Positions 27,471 to 39,779 of a DNA stretch of 64,000 nt are shown here, in pieces; within the stretch, counting starts at the first letter, position 1; each line of letters opens with the position of its first letter. The stretch spans positions 3,942,704 through 4,006,703 of the forward strand of contig NC_045139.1 in assembly GCF_008831285.2 (NCBI RefSeq), given 5' to 3'. The position numbers and the translations under genes are program-made. This DNA is from Nymphaea colorata (taxonomy: Eukaryota; Streptophyta; Magnoliopsida; Nymphaeales; Nymphaeaceae). The notes beneath the pieces were generated by a model, which saw nothing but the letters and a program-made list of their open reading frames with translations, did no database searches and was not told the DNA's origin.

Positions 27471-30400
27471 ATGCAGCTTTCATGTCCATCAAGGTCCTGT
27501 ATTTCTTGGACAACAGATGGTATAATGCCCAAACAGAGGATAATGCCGTGCATGAGGCAATGGCGGTGGAGGTGGCGGGCTAAAAATGGTGGTGGGTCAT
27601 GGGGTTGGCGCTTCAACATCGTTGGTGCTTTGTCTGTGCGTCATATAACGAGCAATGCAGAGGACAAACCGGCCATCTGCACAGCTGATGAGTTACACTA
27701 TGTGTCGGTGCCTGGAACTGAGTGGCAACTCGCTCTTTGGCGTTATGCCCCAACCCCAGGGGTACCAACTCCTCTCTCTCTCTCTCTCTCTCTCTCCATT
27801 GGACCAACGTAATTGGCCGGTTGACCCTTTATGCAGGCCACTTCCAGAAACCATCCTTTGTTGCTATTATCTGGTGTAGGAACGAATGCTATCGGATATG
27901 ATCTGTCACCTGGGGTAGGTACTTCTGGATTGTGCCTTATGGGGGTTTTGTCGTGTGGCTTTGTGGATTGATTTTGCTAATTCTTGTTTAATTGTTTAGG
28001 TGCTAATTCTTGCATGATTGTACATTTTCATGTTTCTTCTAAACTCGTGGTTCATCTCATCTCTTTTATTAAACAATCAAATTTTTGTGTTTGCTTAGTT
28101 TCACGACCTCTGTTATTGGATTTTAGTTTGACTTTTTAGGGTTGCTAAAACCGTCTTCATCGTTTTCTTAACTTTTATAGTTGGCAACGAGGTGACTACA
28201 CTCAGCTAAGTTGGTGTTTCATCTACGGAGATCATCGGCAACTTCTTACTTCATCCAGCAGGGCTACTTTTGTCTAAAATTTTATAAATTTCAAGTTTCA
28301 TTTTCTTCCTTTGTGAGGAGTTTTTCTTGGGATTTAATCACTGATTTTAATGATTTTTCTAATATTTATGGTTTCTAAGTTTCCTCTTCAATAAAAAAGG
28401 AAAAGAAGTCCTATTTGAAGTTCTCCACGGATTGTTGTGATACTGTGTCTCGACAACAATGCAATGCCATGACAACTTTAAAGTTCATTTTGTTTTAGTT
28501 TTATTTTGAAGTTCACCTTGAAAATGTCTTCCTAAATGTGTTCTCCAAATCTGTGTACAGCTTTTAATAAAACTACATGTCTGAGTCCAATCGTGACCAA
28601 AATATAGGTTTATGGTCTAATTCTCCACACTTATTGTGCTAATCCAGATCTAGTCAAATTTTACTATTTTACAGTTGCATATTCTATTTGATGACATATA
28701 ATTTATCATTGAAACCAAATTCAATTAGGTTCCATCATTTATGTGAAAGGCTAGTGATTCATGTACTCTTGTCCACTAACATGTTTGTAACTGTTCACAG
28801 TATTCATTTGCAAGACATATGTCTGGAGAAGGATTCGATACATGGATTCTGGAAGTCCGTGGTGCTGGTTTGAGCAAAAGGCAGGGGCTATCCAATTCTC
28901 AGGGCAACTTGCCTAATGGACCTAAGCAGGATCTTGTAGCGCCTATTGATGTAGGTGTCACAGATGGTTCACTAACTATTGCGAAACAGTCAGCCCTAGA
29001 GGCCAGTGATTTGTTGGGTACTGGGAGTTCTGATTTGGACATAAACAAAAGTAATAGTAGATGGGATGAGTCTGAACTGGTATCCAAATTATCTGATATT
29101 TTCATGCGTTTGGCTGAAAGATTATCTGGTTTCCTCAGTGAAGGTCAATCAAGGATTGTATCTGCTAAATTATTTGACCAAATATCAGATTTCTTAGAAG
29201 ATGCTCAGCTATTAGATCGTTTTAATGAGGTCAGAGGAAAGATTTCAGGTTTGCTTGAAGCCAGGCAAAATTCAGCCATGGCTGGCCAAATTAGAGACCT
29301 AAGTCAGAGGCTTGTAAATATCATTGAAGATGGACAAAAATCTATGTCACCACAATTATATGATTTGCAAGAGCGCCTTGCTACTACACTAGAGGACTTC
29401 CAGAAACAACTTGACCTTATTGTGAAATATGATTGGGATTTCGACCACTATCTGAAAGAAGATGTACCCACAGCTGTAAGTTATATCTTCTAAATAGCAA
29501 CGATGAACAGCCTTTTTGTGCTTTTTTCCCTTCAACATTAGCATGTTGGAACTTTTGTAAACAAGCAGAACATGGCCCTGCATTTTCCTTTAAGGCATAG
29601 GACTAGGATCCTCTCTAGAATTCACGTTTTGCATTGACAGATGTTCCACATGTACCAACTGCATGTCTCTAAGACATGGAAGAGTTTGATTATCTGCCTG
29701 TCCATAATTATTTTGTGCAGCAAACCTTTTCATCTATCATTTACTAGTCGCCTCTTGTGCGCATGCAAATGTTAAAATTTAGTGCTAAGAAAAGGAAGGT
29801 GGTTACCATGAAAATGTCAGGGTACAAAAAGATCTGCACAGACCTGTCTACTATTGAGTCATAGAGATACACACACAATCACTCACAGTATGCAACGGGA
29901 CATTTTGGTTAGTGCACCTGCATCCATATGTGTCTGGCCATGGTGTAGTAGAACAATTTAATTACTTTGGCGCTAAATTTGCTGTTGCATTTCTGTCATG
30001 CAGATGAGATACATCCTGGCAGAAACCAAACCCAAGGATGGGAAGCTGCTTGCTATTGGCCATTCAATGGGTGGTATCCTGTTATATTCTATGCTTTCGC
30101 ATCATGGTGAGACTGCATGCCAGTAAAATACCTCTTGTCTGTGTCTTTGAGATTGAGATCAGAAAGGATGATTGTTCAGAAAATTTTGGGTGACCATTTT
30201 TTTGAAAGCTTAAAAGAACTCAAAACAGTTAATGTGAGAGAGTCACTATCATTATCTCCAGGTTTCATTCTTCCTGTTTGGGTCTCATCCTATGTGTCCA
30301 TTCCCCTACCAAAGTCTAGAACTTGGGGATGCCCCATCACCTGAATCGAAAGTAGAAGAGGAAGAAGGTGGCTCTTATTGATGGGTCTGCTGTGCTTGCA

Positions 30401-32422
30401 TGTGTAGGTACATGCAGATGGGCATTTTCTTTGGTTTTTATGGGTTCAGTCTCAGTTTGTCTAGGTTTCAAAGCTTTTGATATTTGAACCAACAACCAAT
30501 TATTCCGGAGTATTAAATATAAATAAGATCTGAATTTCAGTGATGTTTATAGAAAATATACTGGTAATAAGATGCGTGTTATTAACATGTCTTTTACAGG
30601 TTTTGAAGGAAGTAAAGCAACATTGGCTGCGGTTGTGACATTAGCTGCTTCCCTTGATTACACACCATCAAATTCATCCCTTAAGTTGTTACTGCCCCTT
30701 GTAAGTAACAAATACATTCTCCTCAAGGGTTCTAATTTAATACTGTCATAAGGAAATGAGGTATGTTCATCCTTGATTGCTTCTGAAATTCATAGTGACA
30801 AAAAACGTATTTTTTTTCAAAAAAAATGCGATAAATAAATCAGCCATTTAAAACTTTAACAAACGCCAAAACAAAAAAAAACGCAAAAAGAAAAACCGTT
30901 TCTCCTTTTTTTCCTTTCTTTTATTCATTTTTTTCCACATTTTTTAATGCCAAACTGCTTGTTTTTGTTTTCTAATTTTTGTTTGTTGCATTATGGTCCC
31001 AAATTGAGTGAATTTTAGGTTTAAGGAAGAAAAGCGTCATCTTTATTTTAACTATTAGCTCAACAAGAATTATGGTTATCCCTTTCACAACAAGCTCATT
31101 TTTCCATAATTGAGCAGTCTTCTGAATCCATACTGGGAGTTTCATTAAGTCGCTCTTAAACGAATTTTATGATTGAATCTTTGTTGGGTTTGTTAAGTTG
31201 GCATCAGGCTGTTCATAGTGGAGTTATTTGGTTTGACTAAATCTTGTTATGCTATTCAGGCAGACCCAGCACAGGCTCTTAATGTTCCCGTCGTTCCACT
31301 TGGTGCATTGTTGTCTGCAGCATATCCTCTTTGTACCCGACCTCCCTATGTCTTGTCTTGGTTAAATCCTCAAATTTCAGCAGGGGATATGATGCATCCT
31401 GAGCTGTTTGAGAAGCTAGTTTTGAAGAATTTCTGTAAGTTCTGCAAGCTAGAAGCTGTGTAACTTATTCATGTCTAATACGTTGCTCAATTGAGTATAT
31501 ATGACATAGTCACAATATTAGATTTTTAAACACAGGAATTTGAAGTTGAGAAAAATTGTAATATATATAGAAAATTAGATATCGACTACTAAAAGGTAGT
31601 TATCAGTTAAATAAATTATCATTATTATATTTATTTGTTGCTCTACATGTCAGCAAGCAATCTAGGAAGGCAGAATATCCATCCTTTGCTCTCTCAGATC
31701 TCATGGAGGATGTGGGATTAATTGATACTGCTTATTAGCAATCCTATTTGTCTATTCATGTGATAGTTCTCATTTTCATTCTGAAAAATGAATGTTTTGT
31801 TTTTTGAATTTTAACATTTGTGACTTGTTTGCTTTACATGTTTTTTGTAAATTTTCTAACAAAATTATACTAAAATTTGCAGGTACAATACCTGCCAAAG
31901 TTCTTTTGCAGCTTACAACTGCCTTCCGTTCTGGTGGGCTACGTGACAGAAGTGGCAATTTTTTTTACAAGGATCACCTACACAACTGTGATGTCCCTGT
32001 CTTAGCACTTGCTGGAGACGAAGATTTGATCTGCCCACCTATAGCTGTATATGGTGAGCAGATGCAATTGAATTAACTTTTTTGCTTTTGGTAAGATTTT
32101 CTGACATAATCTTTGATGTTATGATTGACAGAAACTGTAAAATTCATACCAGCACACCTGGTAACTTATAAAGTATTTGGGGGCAAAGACGGTCACCATT
32201 ATGCTCATTATGATCTTGTTGGTGGACGACTGGTAGGCGTGCTCAAATCTGCTAAAAACTAACTTGGACACAAAAAAATAGAACACATTTATATACAGTG
32301 AGAGTGACAGAAGGATGTTTCATGATGACGTTTATTCTTCTACATCTATGCAGGCTAAAAGTGAAGTATATCCTTGCATAATCGAATTTCTTGCTCGTCA
32401 TGACGTTGTCGATACTTCGTGA
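27471..32422 (+). CDS. Alpha/beta hydrolase, UCP031088 family (AT1G15060/AT1G73750-like)
   Basis: Predicted serine hydrolase of unknown substrate. Exons: 27471-27761, 27837-27914, 28801-29475, 30004-30106, 30600-30700, 31260-31434, 31883-32053, 32132-32232, 32354-32422. They sum to 1764 nt, 587 residues, every phase matching. Residues 1-70 are rich in R, S, W and G and poor in acids, like an organelle transit peptide. The core starts at ICTADELHYVSVP; SGVGTNAIGYDLSPG and GFDTWILEVRGAGLS follow. The nucleophile elbow is G-H-S-M-G-G with Ser369; likely triad partners are Asp522 (GDEDLICPP) and His557 (HHYAHYDL). Exon 3 encodes a long, mostly helical insertion of about 170 residues before the elbow (SERLSGFLSEGQS-type repeats in the family), which may form a lid or docking surface. 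The start is uncertain: an in-frame ATG at 27396 would add 25 residues. The gene is divergent from ELP2 and convergent with the RING gene. Confidence 0.93.
27770..27798. repeat. (CT)n tract in intron 1 of the UCP031088-type gene
   Basis: About 13 CT units fill much of the 75-base intron between 27761 and 27837 and form most of its polypyrimidine stretch. Confidence 0.85.
30796..30992. repeat. A/T-rich dispersed repeat in a hydrolase intron
   Basis: Lies in the intron 30701-31259 and matches, in inverted orientation, the ELP2 intron segment 21183-21417. The left edge CATAGTGACAAAAAACG resembles a sequence at 53818 (ATTGTCACAAAAAACG), suggesting a shared element end. No open frame. Confidence 0.55.
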
Positions 32423-33662
32423 AGCTGGCTATTGGTCCTTGACAGAAAATTTTGCGCCTGCAGTCAATGGAGGTTCGTCATTTTCAAAAGAAACCTTCAT
32501 ATTTCAGAAGGAATCATTTACACGAGGGACATTGCTGTCTCTCTCTCTCTCTTTTTCTCTGTGTCAATATATGGGGATATAATACCACCAGGCGTTTTTT
32601 TCCAGAATGAATACTACAATATACACATCATATCCCCTACAAATAGGGGATATAACCCCAGCAGGTGTTTTCGAGGACCAGGATCCTGCAATGATGCGGC
32701 GATCATTTTGTAACGGAGTTGTCTTTGAGAAACTGAAACTCTCGATCCCCGTAGGGGACTTGTAACCATTTCGAGTCTCGCACTCTATGCATACTGATCT
32801 TGCAGAAAAATGTATTATTTTGTCAATGAAATGAATATAGTTGCAGAAGAATAATGTCAAAACAAAGAGTTGAGAAATTGGAGAGCACTTTGTGGATGAT
32901 TAGCTACTTAAGAACCCATAGCGGCGTGTCATAACAGCCTTGAATGTTTTTTGCATTATTTTCACTCAACCATCATTGGTTGGAGGAAGACGAAGCTCAG
33001 TGGAAACCGCATTACGAATGGAAAATTTGTTGGAAGTTAATGTTTCCTTTTCTGCGGTGGAATTTGGAACGAACTAGAAGATGAAATGGCAACAGAATCT
33101 TCTGCAAGGGTGCTTCCATTTCTGCATTCACTGCATCCTTTCTTTTACCAACAGGAAACCTTGATTTAACTGGTATCCAGCTAGTGGGTAGAATCATTAC
33201 ACCATTCAGATTAGTTTGACGCCTTAAGACCCCATTCTTATGAAACACCTTTCTGCAAGAGGCAAACAGTGAAGTTTGTAGGAGGGTAATTTCATGAATT
33301 TGGTCAACCAACATGAGTTGTCAAAAACGTATTGCACCCAATTTTCCTCAAAGCGTTCAATACAGACTACGCAAAGGTGAAGAAACAGAAGCATGATAGC
33401 AAAGGAACATCTCACTCAATTCAAAAATCCACACCATGTAGGGCAAGAAGAAAATCCAAGCAATGGATATATTAACGAACTTATAGCTAGCCACATAGAA
33501 GGGCCATACTTTCTAGTAGAACTTTGGTAAAACCAGATTGCAACAAGATAAAGAATAAGCGCTCGCTTATTGCAAAGCCCAGACTATACAAGTAATAGAC
33601 GAAGAGATAGAACAGGGAACTAAGGAAGCAAAAATCATGAAAACCAAGCAAGAGAATTTGTT
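32423..33662. other. Tail-to-tail intergenic region with a short direct repeat and a hairpin
   Basis: Holds the 3' UTRs of the plus-strand hydrolase and the minus-strand RING gene. A direct repeat, GGGGATATAA(T)ACCACCAGGCGTTTT against GGGGATATAACCCCAGCAGGTGTTTT, occurs at about 32574 and 32647. ATATCCCCTA at 32630-32639 and TAGGGGATAT at 32644-32653 form a perfect 10-bp hairpin with a 4-base loop. A CT tract lies at about 32538-32560. No gene seen. Confidence 0.65.
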
Positions 33663-34109
33663 CTAAAAATGAGATGCTGCAGCCTTGCAGACAGGACACG
33701 CATTCTTCTGCAAGAGCCATTGCTTTATGCAACACATGTGGAAGTTATGTCCGCATTCTAGCTTTCCCACTTCATCTCTTCCTTCGTATTCCTCCTGTAG
33801 AGTTTAAATGTAATTAATTTACACCAGACATGAAAATTAAAGCAGTAGAGGATGGAAGCAAAATAAGTCCTTGTCAAGTCCTAAAAAGTCCAACCTGACA
33901 AATGCTGCACTTCTTTTCTTTTTCACAAGAAAAATGTGATGCTAAGGAGCCTGTGTGTTTCATTTTCATTAGACAACGAGCGATCTGATCCTCATTCAAG
34001 CCTGTGCTCACATATCCGATCCTGTCACCAAGCTCAAGCAATTCCTATCCAAGATGTTAAATAGAGTTCAATATAAGCATCCATATGGTATTGGGGAGAG
34101 CGAGCCAGC

Positions 34110-34148
<39 letters not shown>

Positions 34149-37100
34149 CTTACCTCATATGTCATATTGTCAACATCAAGCCGCCAATCCCTAAACTGAT
34201 CACACAAATCCACTCCACCCAAAAGAAGGCTAGTTTGAAGCATAACGAGCTGCAAGAAGTTCAGGAAGTATTAATCAAACACAACCAACATCTATTCAAG
34301 AAGCTGGCCACCTAGGGACTTACAAAAGAACGGATGAAAAGCAGAGGCGCATTTAAACTGCAATATTCTTGGCATAAAAAGTTTGAAGTTTGAACAGAAG
34401 GCAATTAATTCATCAGATCCAAATGAATGTAAAATTGCAAGACCAGAAGCTAGGATGGCCAGAAAACTATTAACTGATGCAGCTAAGAGCAAGAATCAAG
34501 ACTAAAACGACATAATAGCATGTTCAGAGAATCAGAAGACATTAATGACCAAACATTTATTGTGATATCTATATAATGGTAGTGATAAGGCGACTGCCAA
34601 ATGATCAATCTTCAGCAGAATGAAAAACATGTCTAAGGAACCTAAACATCAACAGTGCATACAAAAGCAGTAGACTAAGATGGGGATACAGAGAACAATG
34701 AAGATGCCATGGGCCACTTTCACATTTGGAAGCACCAGAGAAAAGGCCATTGCTTAAAGTCTATAAGTACACAGGCAGCAGCAATAAAGTAAATCTTAGT
34801 ATACACTATGCTGAACAGAAAAGGCCAATCCCCTGAAAGACAGCATAGGAAGCCAATAATTTAAAGAGAATATGAAAAACTAAAGAACGAGTGCAACTCA
34901 GTAAGCACTTGTTCAACGCTTAAAAGGGATGTCATTTTCTGCTGAAAATTTCAACCTGTGTATTTAACATCCAGAGCTCAAGCTAATGTCATCCATAACA
35001 TGTTGCATAATGTAGCTTATATTCAAGCTTTCATAATTTAGCCAAGTTGATGTTCCTCCTGTCCCTTCTCTTTCCAGCTGCTTTAACATGGCAACAGACA
35101 CATAATCGGATGCTATACACTGGTTCAGATGTGATAGGACTAGGAAGAAGAGATCATATTATTATGGGAATTTTAGATGGATGATCATAAAAATTAGTGG
35201 CTCATGAGCATGAAATCCTGGTAATGGATGATCGTTATACTGGACATTATTAAGAAAGTGAAAGGGTAATTAACATCAGATAACACAACAAAATGCAGTC
35301 ACCAGGTGACACCGTGATAGTATTAGGTAGCTCTTGCTCTTGATAGTAATAATACACGGTTAAGGGAAACAAAGTTTTCTTCCTGTTGGTATTAGTGGAA
35401 CTTCTATGCTTCATTGTTACAGTGAGCTAATTGCATTTGCATACCCATCCACTGATGTTAATGATCTTTTCTTTCATGCAATGAATATACATGAAAAAGT
35501 AGTTGACTCAATGCTAATATGCTTATCTTTTTATCCTTGAACAATACTAGGAGCATATAGACTTCAAACAAAAATATCATGATTACTGTGATCCCACTCC
35601 CATAACAATCAAGTCTTATTTTCTAGCAGGGGTAGACCTTACAGGCCCCATTTCAGGAATGAGCTGGGAGGCAAGGGAAGAGACAAAGGGGGAGAAGTCA
35701 GCCACCGCTAGTGTAGTTTGCAAAGGTACACTAGTACAAGTTTCCCATTCCCCCCATTTTGGCCATGTCTAGGTTTAGATCATGATCAGTCACCCCAAAA
35801 GAAGGCTTTTCATACCGGGGAAGAATCGTATGGCATATGCAGATGAACAATAGATAATGTTAAGTATTGAATGATATTACATGTTTCATTGGCAATGTTT
35901 GATCGAAGACATACCTCTGCAAGGTCTCCTGATGTACGTCGTACTCCTCGCAAGTGCCGATAATGCATGGGGGACAAGGTTTCAAACACAGGCACAGGGT
36001 CTAATTCAGAGATATGCTCCATGATGCTATTTGGTCTTCCACTATGAAGGCGCTTCAGTAATGAGTTCGTCAAAGGCAAAGTTAGTGGAAGAAAGCCTCA
36101 TATGCAATTCAAAGAAACATTACAAAATTAAGTTGAATCTACACATAGACAGGTAAAATAACGAGCCTAGAAAATAATCAGCAATGCTCGTTTAGGTAGA
36201 AAAGACCAAAACAGTTTGCAGTTCACCTAAAAAGGAATCCAAATAGAATAAACAAGTTCTTGGTGGCATTTATCAAAATTACAATTTATTATGCATGATT
36301 TTTTTCTTTTACAATAATTAATCTAGAAAAATCAAGCATGCTATTGATAATCGCCACCACGCCGCGATAAAATAGATAAACAGATCGAAAATCGAGACGA
36401 AAGCTTCCTATAATAATCAGCACGATTCTCGAAAGCATGCAACTCATTATCATAAGCTCTAGACCATAAACGCATGCAAAATTGAAGCCACAAAAAAAAA
36501 AAAAACTATGGGAGAAAAAGAACTTCTGCATCCACAACGCCGCATAGGTGCAGAGCTCGAAGAAGTAAAATGATAAGATCAACCCGTCAGGCTAAAAAGA
36601 GGATCGAAAACTTGAACAACTCTCTCCAGTCTCCACCAAAAAAAGGTAAACAGCTCAAATGAGAAGGACCAAGAACCGAACAAACAAAGGAAAAAGAAAA
36701 AAAAAATTCATAGGACCGTAAAAGCAATCAACCAAACTTGTTCTACAGATTTGAAAAATCGGATTTTCTCTTTCCTTCTCTTTTTGTAGGAAAAGAAAGA
36801 GGGAACTAAAGCAAGCAGATACCAAGAAAATTTCAAAAAAAGGGCGAATCTAATTCCAAAGCAACAACAACAATATGTTCACGCGCTCACCAGAAAGAAA
36901 AAGCAAAACTAGAAAAGAAAGAAATAATAAAAGTAAAGCCGGCAACAATCGAATATCTCACACAGAACTACAAAAGAGACAGAACCCAGAAAGCAAATTA
37001 CCTCTCTGTGCTTGGTATCGACGTCGAAGGAGAAATCAGACGCCACACTTCTCTGATGCCGCGAGCTCCTCTTGGTTCCCAAAGATTCGGCCGGCCGACG

Positions 37101-37541
37101 AGAAACCACACAGTCTACGGAGTCCGCGTCGGTGGAGAAGGGGATCCCTGGAGCACACCAGACATCAGAATCCACCACATGGGTCTTCTTCTTTCTCCCT
37201 TCACCGCCGCCGCTTGCCTTTACCGGCTTCGGCCGCGCCTTCTTAACCTCCCAATCGGCAGTCGACGGCCGGACAGACGAGTGTGCAGAAGAGGGGTTGA
37301 AGACATCCGGCGCCGAGGTGCAGCCGAAGCCTCTGAAAGAGTTCTTGCCGGGCGTGTTGCCTAGCGTTAAGGAGAGGAGCATGGAGGAGAGGGAGGTCCT
37401 GCGCTTGCAGGCCTCATGCTCATCCGCCGCGGCTCTGCCTGCTTCCCCCCTCTTCAGTCTGGACCTTGTCCTCCTGCTGAAGCTTCTATTGCCGCTTGGC
37501 TCTGCTGGGATTGTTGCTTCATCTGATATCTCCGCAGACAT
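33663..37541 (-). CDS. RING-H2 E3 ubiquitin ligase (AT1G73760/AT1G17970-like)
   Basis: Predicted E3 ligase passing ubiquitin from an E2 to unknown targets. Exons 5' to 3': 37541-37002, 36052-35915, 34249-34154, 34044-33895, 33794-33663; 1056 nt, 351 residues, all phases zero. The ATG at 37541 starts a basic, Ser-rich N-terminus (RRTRSRLKR). Family signatures follow: FGCTSAPDV, VVDSDVWCAPGIPFSTDADSVDCVVSRR, then DQFRDWRLDVDNMTYEELLELGDRIGYVSTGL, shared by this plant RING clade. The RING-H2 finger is complete: C304-x2-C307-x14-C322-x-H324-x2-H327-x2-C330-x10-C341-x2-C344, and the protein ends 7 residues later. The exon 2 acceptor is the weak GAAG|CGC, supported by phase and by a CTAAC branch-like motif about 30 bases upstream; the exact 5' edge of exon 2 is therefore less certain. 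A GA/CT tract fills most of intron 34045-34153. Confidence 0.88.
34110..34149. repeat. GA tract inside a short RING-gene intron
   Basis: GA repeats on the plus strand, CT in the sense of the gene, directly after the donor of the 109-base intron 34045-34153. Confidence 0.9.
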
Positions 37542-37589
37542 GAGTGAGAAAGAGAGACAGCGCCTAACGCAGTTTTAGAAAGAGAAAGA

Positions 37590-37935
37590 GGCCACCAACT
37601 TCAATGGCGAGGCATTCTCAGCGGCACAAATACGAAATTGACCAAGGAAATCAAGAATAACTGGAGAGAGAGAGAGAGAGAGAGACCAAGAGAAGGTGGC
37701 CGGGAAAGGAAGAGCTTGTAGAGAGAGAATTAGGCCGCCAACTTCAATACCGAGGCACCCCAAGAGACAGAAACTAGAAACTGACGAGGGACAACACGAA
37801 TAATGGCAGAAAGAGAGAGAGAGAGAGAGACAGAAGAGACTCTAATCTTCACATCAAACCACCACTGAGAGAAACCGAAACCAATTTCAACAGGTTTTCC
37901 AGGCGACCAAAGAAGACGAAGAGAGAGAGAGAGAC
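37590..37935 (-). promoter_or_regulatory. GA-repeat-rich duplicated 5' region of the RING gene
   Basis: Just upstream of the RING start codon, a unit beginning GGCCACCAACTTCAAT (37590) and ending in a GA tract recurs as GGCCGCCAACTTCAAT (37733) with another GA tract, period about 143 bp. A third GA tract is at 37920-37935. Long GA/CT runs near plant start sites are known binding sites for BBR/BPC GAGA factors, so this is likely 5' UTR and promoter. The regulatory role is inferred. Confidence 0.55.
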
Positions 37936-39449
37936 AAGGGGGGGAGAGTAATTAATGTCAGCCATCGTCCTACCATTTATATATACGGCCCTACGTTACT
38001 TGAGGTTGCAGGGAAAGTATGTGTCTTTTTCCTTCTTGGTAATAAATTAAATTATTGAATATTCCTTTCTTTCCCCATTTAATCTCTCTCCTTACATCTC
38101 CCACTGATGGCGAGAGGGAAGGAGTTGCAGTAGAGAGAGAATGAGAGAGAGCGAAGATGGCGCGATAGAGAGAGAGTCCGTCTTCCTTTGCCACAAAAAA
38201 GGACACCACTGCCCACAGCAAAGTTGCAAAGCATCCCCATTTCTTAGGATTCTTTGATATTTCCAATATCGTCAACATCGGTTCTTAGACTGAACCGTTC
38301 TGTAAACCGATACGAAGAAATTAGACTGTACCGGAGCCATTTAATCAAATACGGATCAATCCGCCTTGTCTTCTCAAATCTCAAAACAAGTACAAATAAT
38401 TTAATTAATTTAATCAAAAGTTGGCTCGGCCTCTGTATCGTTCCGGAAAAAGTGAATCCGATACGCATGAAAAGCCACATCCGTATCGGTATACCATACA
38501 AAACTTTAGAAATGAAAAATTATTGTGGGCGTTTGAATGCCTTCACCTAACATATGTTCCTCCACTTTTAGGAAATCCATAAATTATGATTTTGTTTATT
38601 TTTGGTTAAATTCATATTTCATGTTTGCACTTTGAAGATGAGTTGATCCTTTCTGCTATTTTAAGCATCATTTTCATCTACCCATATTTATGAAGTCAAC
38701 ATAACGCTTAAAAAAAGTAATTATATTTGATTTTTCTCTTTTTTTGATCTTTTGATTGAATTCTTAAATTTAACCCGGAGAATTAATTTTAAATAATCAT
38801 GTAAAAGAATAAATATGCCCATATTCCACCACAAAAGTGAACGTCAAAATAGTTTCTTTTTAGTTCATTCTTGACTTAATAAGAAATTGACCAACATATT
38901 CTTTTTACTTCTTTCTTGACTTAACAAGAACTTGGCAAACTGATTCAATTTCTTTACTTAATTCTATTTACATTTTACTTTTTTTTTTACTTTAACATTA
39001 TTTTTCATACATTATTTATTCATTTTTAGATTTTTTTTTAAAACTAATTCACGAACAACTTGGCTGAATTGGCGGACCAGCGGATTTTTCTCCTTAAGTG
39101 CAATTATCAATAGAAGACTCGCTAATCTCAACAAAATGAGACCCATTATGTCAATTAGTAATAATTTAGAGACCAATAAAGCAAAACCAAGCGTATCAAT
39201 CATTAGCCAACAAGGTATAGAGAGCAATTTGTCAATGCCCCATTAACTGGATGAAATTTACAAAAAGATGATCATGTAATTTTCTTTTCAACAGTTTGGT
39301 ATGTGGGGCCCACTAAGAAAGAACAGTGTAGAGACGCTGCCTTCTCACTACCCCCACATGCATGGTTTATAAAAGTTTTAACATTTGTGGCTCCCACTTT
39401 GATGGATTGAAATGATATTTGAACTCTCTTATTTGCTTCAAAAATTATT

Positions 39450-39451
<2 letters not shown>

Positions 39452-39532
<81 letters not shown>
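39452..39532. repeat. Compound (CT)n(TA)n microsatellite
   Basis: About 21 CT units followed immediately by about 19 TA units. Confidence 0.95.
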
Positions 39533-39536
<4 letters not shown>

Positions 39537-39718
39537 TTGATAACCAAACTGAATTATGAGTATTGTTTGATATACAATGATGAATAATTGAGAGAAAAAA
39601 AGAAGGTGTGACGGGCGTTCATGCATCTTTCTCGTTTTCTCTCAATAGTCCATCAGGATGGATCAGATGCCAGGTACGGTGTCTCCTACTTGTATTAGTT
39701 TTAGAGTAATTGTTCATG

Positions 39719-39721
<3 letters not shown>

Positions 39722-39775
<54 letters not shown>
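39722..39775. repeat. (TA)n microsatellite
   Basis: About 27 uninterrupted TA units. Shorter TA tracts occur nearby at 40446-40478 and 42169-42201. Confidence 0.95.

Positions 39776-39779
<4 letters not shown>

Noticed and set aside
36909-37578. Plus-strand frames over the RING gene's first exon
   Set aside because: They mirror a GC-rich coding exon on the opposite strand; the minus frame carries the family signatures.
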